Shown: piece by piece, positions 9,016 to 18,240 of the stretch
Numbering within the stretch: position 1 is the stretch's first letter
Layout: the number at the start of each line of letters is the position of its first letter
NCBI RefSeq assembly: GCF_007859395.1
Contig: NZ_VOHD01000003.1
Span: 1,347,028 to 1,411,027 of the forward strand
Source: Planomicrobium sp. CPCC 101110
GTDB lineage: Bacteria > Bacillota > Bacilli > Bacillales_A > Planococcaceae
Length of the DNA stretch: 64,000 nt
Reading direction: 5' to 3'
Notes under the pieces: generated by a model
Database searches by the model: none
What the model was told of the DNA's origin: nothing
What the model saw: the letters and a program-made list of their open reading frames with translations, nothing else
Translations under genes and position numbers: made by a program

Positions 9016-9758
9016 CCAACTTGACAGGAAAGACAGCCATTATCACAGGGGCTTCACGCGGTATCGGCGCTGAAATCGCCCGCAAACTGGCAGATGCCGG
9101 TGCGAAAGTTGTGGTTAACTATAGCGGCAGCCAGGAAAAAGCGGAGTCGGTCGTTGCGGATATCCAGGCAAACGGCGGAGAAGCCCTTGCGGTGAAAGCG
9201 GACGTATCAGATGCTGATGCGGTGAAAGCGATGGTCGACGAAACGCTGAAAGCTTTTGGATCAGTCGACATCTTAGTGAATAACGCAGGAATCACCCGGG
9301 ACAATTTGATGATGCGCATGAAAGATGATGAATGGGATGATGTTATCAACACAAACCTGAAAGGCGTTTTCATTTGCACGAAAGCGGTGACCCGGCAAAT
9401 GATGAAGCAGCGTTCAGGCCGCATCATCAATATTGCATCGATTGTTGGCGTTATGGGCAATGCCGGACAAGCGAATTATGTTGCTGCAAAAGCAGGCGTC
9501 ATCGGTTTGACTAAGACGACAGCACGGGAACTGGCAAGCCGAAATATTACGGCGAATGCGGTCGCTCCTGGATTCATCACTACAGATATGACAGACAAGC
9601 TGAGTGAGGATATCCAAAAAGCAATGCTTTCACAAATTCCGCTTGGCCGTTTCGGCAAGCCGGAAGAAGTGGCGAAAGCAACCCTTTTCCTTGCTTCAGA
9701 AGATTCTTCTTACATGACAGGCCAAACACTTCACCTGGACGGCGGCATGGTCATGTGA
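9012..9758 (+). CDS. fabG: 3-oxoacyl-ACP reductase FabG
   Basis: NADPH-dependent reduction of beta-ketoacyl-ACP in fatty acid elongation. This is a 248-residue short-chain dehydrogenase with cofactor motif TGASRGIG (12-19), NNAG (90-93) and catalytic Ser143, Tyr156, Lys160 (YVAAK). Start ATGA overlaps the fabD stop. It is the last gene under the fapR promoter before acpP, 40 bases further on. Confidence 0.97.
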   Translation: MTNLTGKTAIITGASRGIGAEIARKLADAGAKVVVNYSGSQEKAESVVADIQANGGEALAVKADVSDADAVKAMVDETLKAFGSVDILVNNAGITRDNLMMRMKDDEWDDVINTNLKGVFICTKAVTRQMMKQRSGRIINIASIVGVMGNAGQANYVAAKAGVIGLTKTTARELASRNITANAVAPGFITTDMTDKLSEDIQKAMLSQIPLGRFGKPEEVAKATLFLASEDSSYMTGQTLHLDGGMVM

Positions 9759-9798
9759 CAAGAAATTCTGTATACTGATTTGAGGGGAGGTGACGACA

Positions 9799-10032
9799 TT
9801 GGCAACAGTACTAGAGCGAGTAACAAAAGTAATCGTGGATCGTCTTGGAGTAGAAGAAAGCGAAGTGAAGCTTGAATCTTCATTCACAGGCGACCTTGGT
9901 GCAGACTCATTAGACGTAGTTGAATTGGTTATGGAACTTGAAGATGAATTCGATATGGAAATTTCCGACGAAGACGCTGAAAACATGTCTACAGTAGGCG
10001 ACGCGGTTAAGTATATCGAAAGCAAGCAATAA
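9799..10032 (+). CDS. acpP: Acyl carrier protein
   Basis: A 77-residue acidic four-helix protein that carries acyl chains on a phosphopantetheine arm at Ser37 in [10 protein letters not shown]. The start is taken as TTG at 9799. GGGGAGGTG (9783-9792) is an ideal ribosome-binding site 6 bases before it, and [10 protein letters not shown] matches B. subtilis AcpA (77 residues). An in-frame GTG at 9790 would add three residues but lies inside the ribosome-binding site. It follows fabG by 40 bases and ends the fap-controlled cluster. Confidence 0.96.
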   Translation: MATVLERVTKVIVDRLGVEESEVKLESSFTGDLGADSLDVVELVMELEDEFDMEISDEDAENMSTVGDAVKYIESKQ

Positions 10033-10043
10033 TTTAATCCATT

Positions 10044-10146
10044 TAAGTTGAACATATTTTTAAACTATCGGCATTACGCAAAACAGCTCCGGGGACTCTT
10101 TGCCCCTGCAGCGCTGCGCAACAGGATAATTGTTTAATTCAACTTA
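10044..10146 (+). ncRNA. Candidate structured RNA in the acpP 3' region
   Basis: The 133 bases between the acpP stop and its terminator fold into one long nested structure. TAAGTTGAA (10044-10052) pairs with TTCAACTTA (10138-10146), TTAAAC (10060-10065) with GTTTAA (10132-10137), TATC (10066-10069) with GATA (10125-10128), CAGC (10084-10087) with GCTG (10113-10116) and GGGG (10091-10094) with CCCC (10103-10106). I recognise no named RNA family. It could be a processed 3' UTR RNA, or a degraded intergenic palindrome. Confidence 0.4.
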
Positions 10147-10165
10147 TATAATCTATTCAATCCGA

Positions 10166-10216
10166 TTGACGCACAAACGCTCACGATACGAGCGGTTGTG
10201 CGTCAATTCTCTTTTT
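10166..10216 (+). terminator. Strong rho-independent terminator of the fapR-acpP cluster
   Basis: A 17-bp stem with one mismatch (10166-10182 with 10190-10206) and a 7-base loop runs into TTCTCTTTTT. The last T residues are also the start of the rnc -35 hexamer. Confidence 0.92.
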
Positions 10217-10243
10217 GCACAATGCAGGAAAACAAGGTAAAAT
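10215..10243 (+). promoter_or_regulatory. Sigma-A promoter of rnc-smc-ftsY
   Basis: TTGCAC (10215-10220), 17-base spacer, TAAAAT (10238-10243), about 35 bases before the rnc start and touching the acpP terminator tail. Confidence 0.65.
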
Positions 10244-10277
10244 TAGATGAAGAACAGCAAAGGAAGGCAGATAAAAA

Positions 10278-11033
10278 ATGGCCATGAAGAAAAAAGCAAA
10301 TCATCAAAAACCGGGAGTCCTTAGAGAAAGTGAACGAGCGGCTTTTGGAAAGCTCCAGCAAGAACTGAATATAGCCTTTAAGCAACCTGCATTGCTTTAT
10401 CAAGCTTTTACCCATTCATCTTATGTGAATGAGCATCGAAGAAGACATTACACAGACAACGAACGCTTGGAATTTTTGGGCGACGCTGTTTTGGAATTGT
10501 CGGTGTCCCACTATCTATACACGAAGTATCCGGAAATGAGCGAAGGGGAATTGACCAAACTGCGTGCGGCCATCGTTTGTGAGCCGTCACTCGTCACTTT
10601 TGCCAATGAATTAGGTTTCGGCAAATATATCCTTCTTGGGAAAGGCGAAGAACTGACAGGCGGAAGAACTCGGCCGGCGTTGCTCGCGGATGTTTTTGAA
10701 TCTTTTGTCGGGGCCTTGTATCTGGACCAAGGATTGGAAGCTGTAGTGGCGTTTTTGGAAGTGGTATTGTATCCAAAAGTGGAAATCGGTGCTTTTTCGC
10801 ATGTGATGGATTATAAGAGCCAGTTGCAGGAACTGGTGCAACAGAAAAACAACGGTGCGTTGACGTATGAAATTATTGATGAAAAAGGGCCTGCACACAG
10901 CCGGGTGTTTGTGACGCGCGTCTCACTTGCCGATAAGGAATTGGGCATCGGAAACGGCCGTTCAAAAAAAGAGGCGGAACAGCAAGCTGCACAGCTGGCG
11001 ATCCGTAAATTGCAGGAAGCTGTGGAGGATTGA
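10278..11033 (+). CDS. rnc: Ribonuclease III
   Basis: Double-strand-specific endoribonuclease for rRNA and SRP RNA processing. The 251-residue protein has the catalytic signature [14 protein letters not shown] (about 55-68), a second metal-binding block [14 protein letters not shown], and a C-terminal double-stranded RNA-binding domain (about 175-248, [12 protein letters not shown] ... [12 protein letters not shown]). ATG at 10278 follows AAAGGAAGG. smc follows 4 bases later. SRP-RNA processing fits its place next to ftsY and ffh. Confidence 0.97.
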   Translation: MAMKKKANHQKPGVLRESERAAFGKLQQELNIAFKQPALLYQAFTHSSYVNEHRRRHYTDNERLEFLGDAVLELSVSHYLYTKYPEMSEGELTKLRAAIVCEPSLVTFANELGFGKYILLGKGEELTGGRTRPALLADVFESFVGALYLDQGLEAVVAFLEVVLYPKVEIGAFSHVMDYKSQLQELVQQKNNGALTYEIIDEKGPAHSRVFVTRVSLADKELGIGNGRSKKEAEQQAAQLAIRKLQEAVED

Positions 11034-11037
11034 AAAG

Positions 11038-14000
11038 ATGTTTTTGAAGAGATTGGAAGTAATGGGATTCAAGTCGTTCGCTGACCGCATCGGCATCGAT
11101 TTTGTCCCGGGTGTAACTGCGGTAGTCGGACCAAATGGCAGCGGAAAAAGCAATGTTACAGACGCTATCCGCTGGGTTCTAGGCGAACAGTCGGCAAAAT
11201 CGCTCCGTGGCGCGAAAATGGAAGATGTCATTTTCGGGGGCAGCGATTCCAGAAAACCCCTCAATTTTGCGGAAGTAACGTTAATATTGGACAATACAGA
11301 CGGCCGGATCCCTCTTGATTACAGCGAAATCAGTGTAACTAGGAGGGTTTTTCGCAGTGGCGAAAGCGCCTATTTGCTGAACAAGCAAAATTGCAGGCTA
11401 AAAGACATTACGGACTTGTTCATGGATTCCGGGTTAGGGAAAGAAGCGTTCTCGATCATTTCACAAGGCCGTGTTGATGAGATCTTGAACAGCAAAGCCG
11501 AAGACCGCCGTTCTATTTTTGAAGAGGCGGCCGGCGTTTTGAAATACAAACAGCGCAAGAAAAAAGCGGAAGTGAAATTGAACGAAACAGATGACAATCT
11601 AAACCGCGTGCTTGATATCTTGCATGAACTTGATGGGCGGATGGAGCCGCTGCAAATTCAGGCTTCTGCGGCGCGGGATTACCTGGACATGAACGGGCAG
11701 CTAAAGGACGCGGATATCGGTTTGCTGGCATTCGATATTGCACAATTGGAACAGGAACTAAGCCAATTGACTGCGGAAGCTGCCAGCCATGCGGAAAAAG
11801 AAACGCGGTTAGCCGCGGATATCGATGGCCAGGAAAAAAAGATCCGCGCAATCCGCAAAAACTTGACCGGGCTCGACAGTCAAATTGACGAAGCCCAAAA
11901 TCATTTGGTCGAAGCAAGCAGTGAAAGCGAGAAGTGGGAAGGCCGCAAATTGCTCATGTCGGAGAAAAAGAGCAATGCTCATCGACAAGCCCAGCAATTA
12001 ATGGAATTGGTTGCAGCCGAAAAGCAAGAAAACGATTTTTTGGAGAAAAAGTACAATGAGCAAGCGGCATTGCTGGAAGAGCGGAAAAAGGAGCAGCAAT
12101 CGCTCCGTTCCGCCATCAAGCAGCTTGAAGACCAGCTGAACCGGACGCCTGCTGATATTGACGAAGAAATCGATTCGCACAAATCCGTCTACATCGATTT
12201 GATGAATGAACAGGCAAGCGTGAAAAACGAGTTGAAAAATATTGATCTGCAAGAACGGCAATTGTCCGAGTCAAGCAGCCGGATCGCAGTGCAGCAAACG
12301 GATTTCGCCGCGGAAGTGGCAAAGATGGAGGCTGAAAAAACTGCGGCGGAAACGAAGCTGGCAGACATCCAGCGGTTATTGGAAGAGAAACGCAGCAAAT
12401 ACCGGACAACAGAGATTGCCTATACCAAACTGAAGACGGCATATGACGAAAAGCAGTCGATGCTGTTTCAGGCGTATCAATCACAAAAACAATTAGCGGC
12501 GCGTATTGAGACGTTGCAGGAACTGGAAGCGGATTTCTCGGGCTTTTTCCAAGGGGTCCGGGAAGTGCTGGTAGCGCGGCAAAGAGGGCAGCTTCAAGGG
12601 ATCGCCGGGGCGGTTGCTGAAATGGCGCAAGTGGAACAGAAGTATGCAAAAGCGATTGAAACCGCTCTTGGCGGTTCCAGCCAGCATATAATTACTGAAA
12701 CCGAACAACATGCCCGTGAAGCGATTGAATTTCTGCGGAAAAAGAAAGCGGGGCGTTCTACCTTCCTGCCGATGACCGTCATGAAATCCAGGAAGGTTCC
12801 GGAACAGACGCTCGCCTCGATTCAACAGCACCCGTCATTTGTGAAAATGGCTTATGAACTTGTGGCATATGATGCTTCCTACAAAATGATCTTTGAGAAC
12901 TTGCTTGGCAATGTCATCATTGCTGAAGATCTTAAAGGAGCAACTGCAATCGGGAAATTGACGATGAACCGCTACCGCGTGGTTACGCTTGAAGGGGACG
13001 TGGTCAATGCCGGAGGATCGATGACCGGCGGCGCCAATAAGACCCAGGCGTCTTTCTTCACCCGGAAAGCGGAGCTGGATCAATTGATTGTCCAAGCCGG
13101 GAAAATGGCTGAAACGATCAGCCATGCAGAAAAAACGGTGAAAAAAGAACAGGCAGAAGTGCATGGAACCGAGCAACGGTTGAATAATTTGCGTTCAGAA
13201 GGCGAGAAATTCCGCGATTTGGAATCAGAACGTTCCATTATCCTGCGGGAGATCGAAGCGGTATTAAAAACGACGCGTGAGCGGTACCGGATTTTCATGG
13301 CTGAACAGAGGAACAAAGAGCTGGATTTGACTGATGTCACAAACCGGAAGAAAACGGCGGCCGGCCGCTTGGGAGAAATCGGTGCTGAGCTGTTATCGAT
13401 TTCTGCGCAAATTGATGAGCTGACCGATTTCAAGCAGAAAAACGAATCTGCACGTGAAGCGATCCTTTCAAAGCTGATGGAACAAAAGTCGGCTTTGGCG
13501 GTTATGAAAGAGCGCGTGGCGCAGCTTGTTGAAAGCGAAGCCGAACTTGCTGAACGAAAACGGAAGAGCGATCGCAAATTGCTTGAAAACCAAAAAGAGC
13601 TGGAATGGATTCAGTCAGAAGAAGCTTCGAAAGTATATTCTGATGAAGAAATTCTGGTGGAAATCGCCAGATGGACGGACAAGAAACAGCTGGAACAACA
13701 GAAAATACATGATTTGAGGCAGCAGCGTTCCGAAAAGCAAGGGGAATTGGATGCACTCGAAGACCAGCTTAAAGAAACACAGCGCCTCTACAGAGGGTTT
13801 GTGGAAGCCATCCGTATATGTGAAGTCCGTTCGACCCGTGTCGATGTGCAGATGCAAAGCTTTATCGAACAGCTGGAAAACGATTATCAGCTGACGCTTG
13901 AAGAAGCCAAGCAAGTGGAATTGGCGGACGAAGAAGCGGCTGTGCGGAAAAAAGTGAAATTGCTGAAGCAATCGATTGAAGAGCTGGGACCGGTCAATAT

Positions 14001-14586
14001 CGGGGCAATCGAGGAATTTGACCATGTAGCCGAGCGGCACAGTTTCTTGACAGAACAGCGAAATGATTTGAACGAAGCGAAAGATACGCTCCGGACTGTT
14101 ATCGAGGAAATGGATGAAGAAATGACCAGCCGTTTTGATTCGACTTTCCATGCCATCCGTGTACAATTCCAACGGGTATTCAAAGAGCTGTTCGGCGGGG
14201 GGGCCGCGGACCTGATCTTGACCAATCCGGCGGACCTGCTTTCGACTGGAGTCGAAATCGTAGCCCAGCCTCCGGGCAAAAAATTGCAGAATTTGACCTT
14301 GCTGTCCGGCGGTGAACGGGCGCTGACGGCTATCGCTTTACTGTTTTCGATTTTGAATATCCGACCGGTTCCATTCTGTGTGCTGGATGAGGTGGAAGCG
14401 GCGCTTGATGAGTCGAATGTTGTGCGCTACAGCCAGTATTTGAAGAAATTCAGCGAAGACACCCAGTTTATCGTCATCACACACCGCAAAGGGACAATGG
14501 AAGGCGCTGATGTCCTTTATGGAATCACTATGCAGGAGTCTGGCATTTCCAAACTGGTGTCTGTTAAGCTGCAAGAAGAAATGTAA
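11038..14586 (+). CDS. smc: Chromosome partition protein Smc
   Basis: SMC condenses and segregates the chromosome as the core of the SMC-ScpA-ScpB complex. The 1182-residue protein has Walker A GPNGSGKSN (31-39), two long coiled-coil arms and a central hinge (about 510-670, with GxxTGGA-type GGSMTGGANKTQ). The C-terminal half contains the ABC signature LSGGERALTAIALLF and Walker B FCVLDEVEAALDE. ATG at 11038 has TGGAGG 9 bases upstream, inside the end of rnc; the open frame extends further up but only within rnc. scpA and scpB are not in the window. Confidence 0.97.
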   Translation: MFLKRLEVMGFKSFADRIGIDFVPGVTAVVGPNGSGKSNVTDAIRWVLGEQSAKSLRGAKMEDVIFGGSDSRKPLNFAEVTLILDNTDGRIPLDYSEISVTRRVFRSGESAYLLNKQNCRLKDITDLFMDSGLGKEAFSIISQGRVDEILNSKAEDRRSIFEEAAGVLKYKQRKKKAEVKLNETDDNLNRVLDILHELDGRMEPLQIQASAARDYLDMNGQLKDADIGLLAFDIAQLEQELSQLTAEAASHAEKETRLAADIDGQEKKIRAIRKNLTGLDSQIDEAQNHLVEASSESEKWEGRKLLMSEKKSNAHRQAQQLMELVAAEKQENDFLEKKYNEQAALLEERKKEQQSLRSAIKQLEDQLNRTPADIDEEIDSHKSVYIDLMNEQASVKNELKNIDLQERQLSESSSRIAVQQTDFAAEVAKMEAEKTAAETKLADIQRLLEEKRSKYRTTEIAYTKLKTAYDEKQSMLFQAYQSQKQLAARIETLQELEADFSGFFQGVREVLVARQRGQLQGIAGAVAEMAQVEQKYAKAIETALGGSSQHIITETEQHAREAIEFLRKKKAGRSTFLPMTVMKSRKVPEQTLASIQQHPSFVKMAYELVAYDASYKMIFENLLGNVIIAEDLKGATAIGKLTMNRYRVVTLEGDVVNAGGSMTGGANKTQASFFTRKAELDQLIVQAGKMAETISHAEKTVKKEQAEVHGTEQRLNNLRSEGEKFRDLESERSIILREIEAVLKTTRERYRIFMAEQRNKELDLTDVTNRKKTAAGRLGEIGAELLSISAQIDELTDFKQKNESAREAILSKLMEQKSALAVMKERVAQLVESEAELAERKRKSDRKLLENQKELEWIQSEEASKVYSDEEILVEIARWTDKKQLEQQKIHDLRQQRSEKQGELDALEDQLKETQRLYRGFVEAIRICEVRSTRVDVQMQSFIEQLENDYQLTLEEAKQVELADEEAAVRKKVKLLKQSIEELGPVNIGAIEEFDHVAERHSFLTEQRNDLNEAKDTLRTVIEEMDEEMTSRFDSTFHAIRVQFQRVFKELFGGGAADLILTNPADLLSTGVEIVAQPPGKKLQNLTLLSGGERALTAIALLFSILNIRPVPFCVLDEVEAALDESNVVRYSQYLKKFSEDTQFIVITHRKGTMEGADVLYGITMQESGISKLVSVKLQEEM

Positions 14587-14602
14587 ATAGAGGAGTGGGC
14601 AT

Positions 14603-15619
14603 ATGAGTTTCTTTAAAAAATTAAAAGATAAATTTTCAGGCAACCAAGAAGCTGAACAGTCAACTGAGAAATACAAAGAAGGATTAACGAAAACCCGTAC
14701 CGGTTTCACATCAAAGATCAATGATCTTGTTGCAAGATACCGCAAAGTGGATGAGGATTTCTTTGAAGAGCTTGAAGAAGTTCTGCTGCAGGCGGACGTT
14801 GGTTTTGAGACGGTCATGGAACTGATGGACCAACTGCGTTTCGAAGTACAGCGCAAAAACGTCAAAGACACATCGAATGTCCAATCGGTCATTTCCGAAA
14901 AATTAGTGGAAATCTACGAAGCCGGCGATGCTGAAGTGAACGAATTGAAATTCAACGATGAATTGACAGTGATTTTGTTCGTCGGCGTCAACGGCGTCGG
15001 CAAGACGACCTCGATTGCCAAGTTGGCGCACCGTTTGAAAAATGAAGGGAAAACAGTGCTGCTTGCAGCGGGTGATACGTTCCGTGCCGGAGCGATCGAG
15101 CAGCTTGATATTTGGGGCAAGCGCGTAGGCGTCGACGTCATCAAACAAAGCGAAGGTTCAGATCCTGCCGCGGTCATGTATGATGCGGTGCGCGCTGCTA
15201 AATCCCGGAAAGTGGATGTTCTAATCTGCGATACAGCCGGTCGCTTGCAGAACAAAGTCAATTTGATGAACGAATTGGAAAAAGTCCACCGCGTGATTTC
15301 GCGCGAAATCCCTGGAGCGCCTCATGAAGTGCTATTGGCGCTTGATGCGACAACCGGACAAAACGCGCTTATCCAAGCGCAGACATTCAAAGAAGTAACC
15401 AACGTCACCGGCATCGTCCTGACAAAACTGGACGGGACAGCGAAAGGCGGCATCGTACTGGCGATCCGCAATAAATTGAAGATCCCTGTGAAGTTTGTCG
15501 GCCTGGGTGAACAGATGGATGACCTTCAGCCGTTCGACGCCCAAAAGTATGTGTACGGATTGTTTGCAGAAGGACTCGATAAAGAAGAAGAGCTGGAGAA
15601 TGCGGAAGCAGACAAGTAA
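14603..15619 (+). CDS. ftsY: Signal recognition particle receptor FtsY
   Basis: FtsY docks SRP-ribosome complexes at the membrane. The 338-residue protein has a short charged A region (1-30), a four-helix N domain, and an NG GTPase with P-loop GVNGVGKTTSIAKLA (about 128-142), DTAGR, TKLDGTAKGG and GLGEQMDDLQPFD. The short A domain is usual for Firmicutes. GAGGAG precedes the ATG. Its partner Ffh is two genes downstream, after a new promoter. Confidence 0.97.
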   Translation: MSFFKKLKDKFSGNQEAEQSTEKYKEGLTKTRTGFTSKINDLVARYRKVDEDFFEELEEVLLQADVGFETVMELMDQLRFEVQRKNVKDTSNVQSVISEKLVEIYEAGDAEVNELKFNDELTVILFVGVNGVGKTTSIAKLAHRLKNEGKTVLLAAGDTFRAGAIEQLDIWGKRVGVDVIKQSEGSDPAAVMYDAVRAAKSRKVDVLICDTAGRLQNKVNLMNELEKVHRVISREIPGAPHEVLLALDATTGQNALIQAQTFKEVTNVTGIVLTKLDGTAKGGIVLAIRNKLKIPVKFVGLGEQMDDLQPFDAQKYVYGLFAEGLDKEEELENAEADK

Positions 15620-15625
15620 AATTAC

Positions 15626-15654
15626 TTGACGCATTTGTCTATTTTTTGTATGGT
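15626..15654 (+). promoter_or_regulatory. Probable sigma-A promoter of ylxM-ffh
   Basis: TTGACG (15626-15631), 17-base spacer, TATGGT (15649-15654), just after the ftsY stop and 33 bases before the ylxM start. Confidence 0.65.
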
Positions 15655-15686
15655 TGTCAATAGAATAAGCGAGGTGAGCAGCTTTG

Positions 15687-16010
15687 ATGGGATTGGAAAA
15701 AACGACGCGAATGAACTATTTGTTCGACTTCTATCAGGAATTGCTGACGCCTAAACAGCGCAGTTATATGATGCTTTATTACCTGGACGACCATTCGTTG
15801 GGTGAAATCGCCGATGAATACAATATTACGCGACAAGCGGTGTATGATAATATCCGCCGGACAGAAGCGATGCTTGAAGAGTACGAAGAAAAACTTCAGT
15901 TGTTCGAGAAGTTTCAAAAACGGCAGCAGCTCGTTTCCTCGTTTGAAAATCAACCGTTTACTGAAGAACGGGTCTTGAAGTTTCTGGACCAATTAAAAGA
16001 ATGGGATTAG
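15687..16010 (+). CDS. ylxM: YlxM/p13-like SRP-associated DNA-binding protein
   Basis: A 107-residue protein of the UPF0122/YlxM family with a sigma-region-4-like helix-turn-helix (about 18-60: [41 protein letters not shown]). It is always paired with ffh in Firmicutes and has been linked to SRP GTPase modulation; the exact role is unsettled. ATG at 15687 is preferred over TTG 15684, because GAGGTGAG (15671-15678) is 8 bases upstream and [17 protein letters not shown] matches the family N-terminus. It lies 12 bases before ffh. Confidence 0.95.
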   Translation: MGLEKTTRMNYLFDFYQELLTPKQRSYMMLYYLDDHSLGEIADEYNITRQAVYDNIRRTEAMLEEYEEKLQLFEKFQKRQQLVSSFENQPFTEERVLKFLDQLKEWD

Positions 16011-16022
16011 GGGGCGGAAAGT

Positions 16023-17384
16023 GTGGCATTTGAAGGATTAGCCGAACGCCTGCAAGGCACCATCCAACGGATCAAAGGAAAAGGGAAAGTGTCTGAAGCA
16101 GACGTCAAAGAAATGATGCGCGAAGTCCGTTTTGCGTTGATCGAAGCGGACGTCAATTTAAAAGTGGTAAAAGAATTTGTAAAGAAAGTAAGTGAACGGG
16201 CGGTCGGCCAAGCCGTCATGGATAGCTTGACGCCTGGGCAGCAGGTCGTGAAAATCGTTAAAGATGAACTGACGAACTTGATGGGCGGAGAACAAAGCAA
16301 AATCGAATTTTCCACCAAACAGCCAACAGTCATCATGATGGTCGGCTTGCAAGGTGCCGGTAAAACGACAACTTCCGGGAAACTGGCAGGCATGCTCCGG
16401 AAAAAGCACAATCGAAAGCCTCTGTTAGTAGCGGCTGACGTTTACCGTCCGGCTGCTGTCCAGCAGCTGGAAACAATCGGCAAGCAATTATCCCTTCCGG
16501 TCTTTTCAAAAGGGACGGACCTGTCCCCAGTTGAAATTTCCCGGCAAGCGATCGAGTACGCTAAAGCCGAGCATATGGATACGGTCATTATCGATACAGC
16601 CGGTCGCCTGCATGTGGACGAGAATTTGATGCAGGAACTGAAAGATATACGCGCCTTGAAAGAGCCGGATGAGATTTTCCTTGTGGTTGACGCCATGACA
16701 GGGCAGGATGCTGTCAACGTGGCCCAAAACTTCAATGAAGCTATCGGCATTACCGGTGTCGTCCTGACAAAGCTGGACGGAGACACCCGAGGCGGGGCGG
16801 CGCTTTCTATCCGTTCCGTCACCGATAAACCGATCAAGTTTGTCGGGATGGGCGAAAAAATGGACGCGCTTGAAGCGTTCTATCCTGAACGCATGGCATC
16901 CCGGATTCTCGGGATGGGCGATATGCTGTCATTGATTGAAAAAGCGCAGACGAACGTCGATGAAGCAAAAGCAAAAGAGCTGGAAGAAAAATTCCGGACT
17001 TCTTCGTTCACATTTGATGACTTTTTGGATCAGATGAACCAAGTCAAACAGATGGGCCCGCTCGATGAAATCTTAAAAATGCTACCGGGCGCGAATAAGA
17101 TCAAAGGCATCGAAAACGCCAAAGTGGATGAAGGCCAAATGGGCCGCGTTGAAGCGATTATCCAGTCGATGACTACGCAGGAGAAAACCACTCCTGAAAT
17201 CATCAGCTCCAACCGCCGGAAGCGCATAGCCAAAGGCTCTGGTACAACGATTCAAGACGTAAACCGGCTGCTCAAGCAATTTGAGGACATGAAGAAAATG
17301 ATGAAGCAAATGTCAGGCATGGCGAACAGCAAAAAAGGCAAGAAAAAGATGTCGATGCCAGGACTGGATTCTCTATTTAAATAA
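16023..17384 (+). CDS. ffh: Signal recognition particle protein Ffh
   Basis: Ffh binds SRP RNA and the signal sequences of nascent membrane proteins. The 453-residue protein has an N domain (1-90), a G domain with P-loop GLQGAGKTTTSGKLA (108-122), DTAGR, TKLDGDTRGG and GMGEKMDALEAF. A C-terminal methionine-rich M domain follows (about 325-440), with GLGS-like RKRIAKGSGTTIQDVN as the RNA-binding block. Start GTG at 16023 follows GGGGGCGGA. No promoter separates it from ylxM. A large palindromic element follows instead of a standard terminator. Confidence 0.98.
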   Translation: MAFEGLAERLQGTIQRIKGKGKVSEADVKEMMREVRFALIEADVNLKVVKEFVKKVSERAVGQAVMDSLTPGQQVVKIVKDELTNLMGGEQSKIEFSTKQPTVIMMVGLQGAGKTTTSGKLAGMLRKKHNRKPLLVAADVYRPAAVQQLETIGKQLSLPVFSKGTDLSPVEISRQAIEYAKAEHMDTVIIDTAGRLHVDENLMQELKDIRALKEPDEIFLVVDAMTGQDAVNVAQNFNEAIGITGVVLTKLDGDTRGGAALSIRSVTDKPIKFVGMGEKMDALEAFYPERMASRILGMGDMLSLIEKAQTNVDEAKAKELEEKFRTSSFTFDDFLDQMNQVKQMGPLDEILKMLPGANKIKGIENAKVDEGQMGRVEAIIQSMTTQEKTTPEIISSNRRKRIAKGSGTTIQDVNRLLKQFEDMKKMMKQMSGMANSKKGKKKMSMPGLDSLFK

Positions 17385-17419
17385 TCTATTTTAAGAGGCT
17401 ATTTTTATAAATTCTAATT

Positions 17420-17546
17420 AAAGATACGGAGTAAAACAGCGCAGACTCCAGCGGGAAAGCGAAGCGCCAAACTAACTCGGGCATTATGCCCGAGTTAGTT
17501 TGGCGCGAGTTCGCGGAAAGCGCAGCTGTTTTACGGAGTATCTTTA
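17420..17546. repeat. Large intergenic palindromic element between ffh and rpsP
   Basis: A 127-bp near-symmetric element. The core is a perfect 20-bp inverted repeat (GCGCCAAACTAACTCGGGCA at 17464-17483, complement at 17487-17506) around TTA. The outer arms AAAGATAC and GTAAAACAGC (17420-17440) mirror GCTGTTTTAC and GTATCTTT (17525-17546), separated by matching GGA internal loops. Between them lies GACTCCAGCGGGAAAGCGAAG, a motif I recall from palindromic repeats widespread in Bacillales intergenic regions. No T-tract follows, so it is not a standard terminator. Confidence 0.85.
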
Positions 17547-17582
17547 TCTCAGAAAAAAATTTTAGGTGTTAAGAAAAAATAC

Positions 17583-17611
17583 TTTACAAACTATTAGAAG
17601 CTTGCTAATAT
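17583..17611 (+). promoter_or_regulatory. Sigma-A promoter of rpsP-khpA
   Basis: TTTACA (17583-17588), 17-base spacer, TAATAT (17606-17611); a second TATAAT at 17609-17614 gives a 20-base spacer. About 38 bases before rpsP. Confidence 0.6.
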
Positions 17612-17649
17612 AATATCTTGTGTGAAACTATTCGGAGGTGCTTTAAGAA

Positions 17650-17922
17650 ATGGCAGTAAAAATTCGTTTAAAACGTATGGGAGCTAAAAAATCTCCTTTT
17701 TACCGTATCGTAGTAGCTGATTCACGTGCTCCACGTGACGGCCGTCAGATCCAGACAGTGGGTACTTACAACCCGCTAACAGTTCCAGCTGAAGTTAAAA
17801 TCAACGAAGAATTAGCGTTGAAATGGCTTCACGATGGCGCTAAACCATCTGATACTGTACGTAACTTGTTTTCTCAAAACGGCATTATGGAAAAATTCCA
17901 TAACGACAAATTAAACAAGTAA
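17650..17922 (+). CDS. rpsP: 30S ribosomal protein S16
   Basis: A 90-residue basic protein with the complete S16 fold: [32 protein letters not shown] at the N-terminus and the family's VGTYNPL segment. S16 is an early-binding small-subunit protein. CGGAGGTG precedes the ATG. It heads the operon continuing to khpA, 13 bases downstream, and further to rimM-trmD. Confidence 0.98.
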   Translation: MAVKIRLKRMGAKKSPFYRIVVADSRAPRDGRQIQTVGTYNPLTVPAEVKINEELALKWLHDGAKPSDTVRNLFSQNGIMEKFHNDKLNK

Positions 17923-17935
17923 GGGAGACTTTCTT

Positions 17936-18169
17936 ATGAAGCAGCTGATTGAAACCATTGTGAAACCGCTGGTCGATTATCCGGAAGAAGTTCGAGTTGA
18001 AACAGACGAAAATGCAAGCCGAATTGTCTACAAGCTTTCCGTGCATTCAGAAGATACAGGGAAAGTCATCGGTAAACAAGGGCGTGTGGCGAAAGCCATC
18101 CGTTCAATCGTGTATTCAGCAGCCGGCAATTATCATAAGAAAAAAACGTTTCTCGATATTATGGATTAA
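17936..18169 (+). CDS. khpA: KH-domain RNA-binding protein KhpA (YlqC)
   Basis: A 77-residue single KH domain with the GxxG loop GKQGR (43-47) after GKVI. KhpA forms a dimer or pairs with KhpB/Jag and acts on cell division or elongation in related Firmicutes by binding RNAs; the role in this organism is inferred. GGGAGA precedes the ATG. The stop codon is part of the following terminator stem. The B. subtilis neighbour ylqD is absent here. Confidence 0.93.
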   Translation: MKQLIETIVKPLVDYPEEVRVETDENASRIVYKLSVHSEDTGKVIGKQGRVAKAIRSIVYSAAGNYHKKKTFLDIMD

Positions 18170-18201
18170 AAAAGGAAGGAGCCTCGGTTCCTTCCTTTTT
18201 T
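18168..18201 (+). terminator. Terminator after khpA
   Basis: A long stem (18168-18182 with 18187-18201) of A/G-rich against T/C-rich arms, ending in TTTTTT. It starts within the khpA stop codon. Because rimM follows with no obvious promoter, it may be partial (an attenuator) between rpsP-khpA and rimM-trmD. Confidence 0.75.
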
Positions 18202-18240
18202 GTCAGCCAAAACAGAACGGTAATGAAAGGATGTTTGCAA

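Noticed and set aside
10927-11037. Upstream extension of smc
   Set aside because: The frame stays open inside rnc, but the ribosome-binding site and family N-terminus (MFLKRLEVMGFKSFADR) place the start at 11038.
17464-17506. The ffh-rpsP palindrome as a simple terminator of ffh
   Set aside because: The stem is far longer than needed, has nested mirrored arms, and no T-tract follows on either strand.
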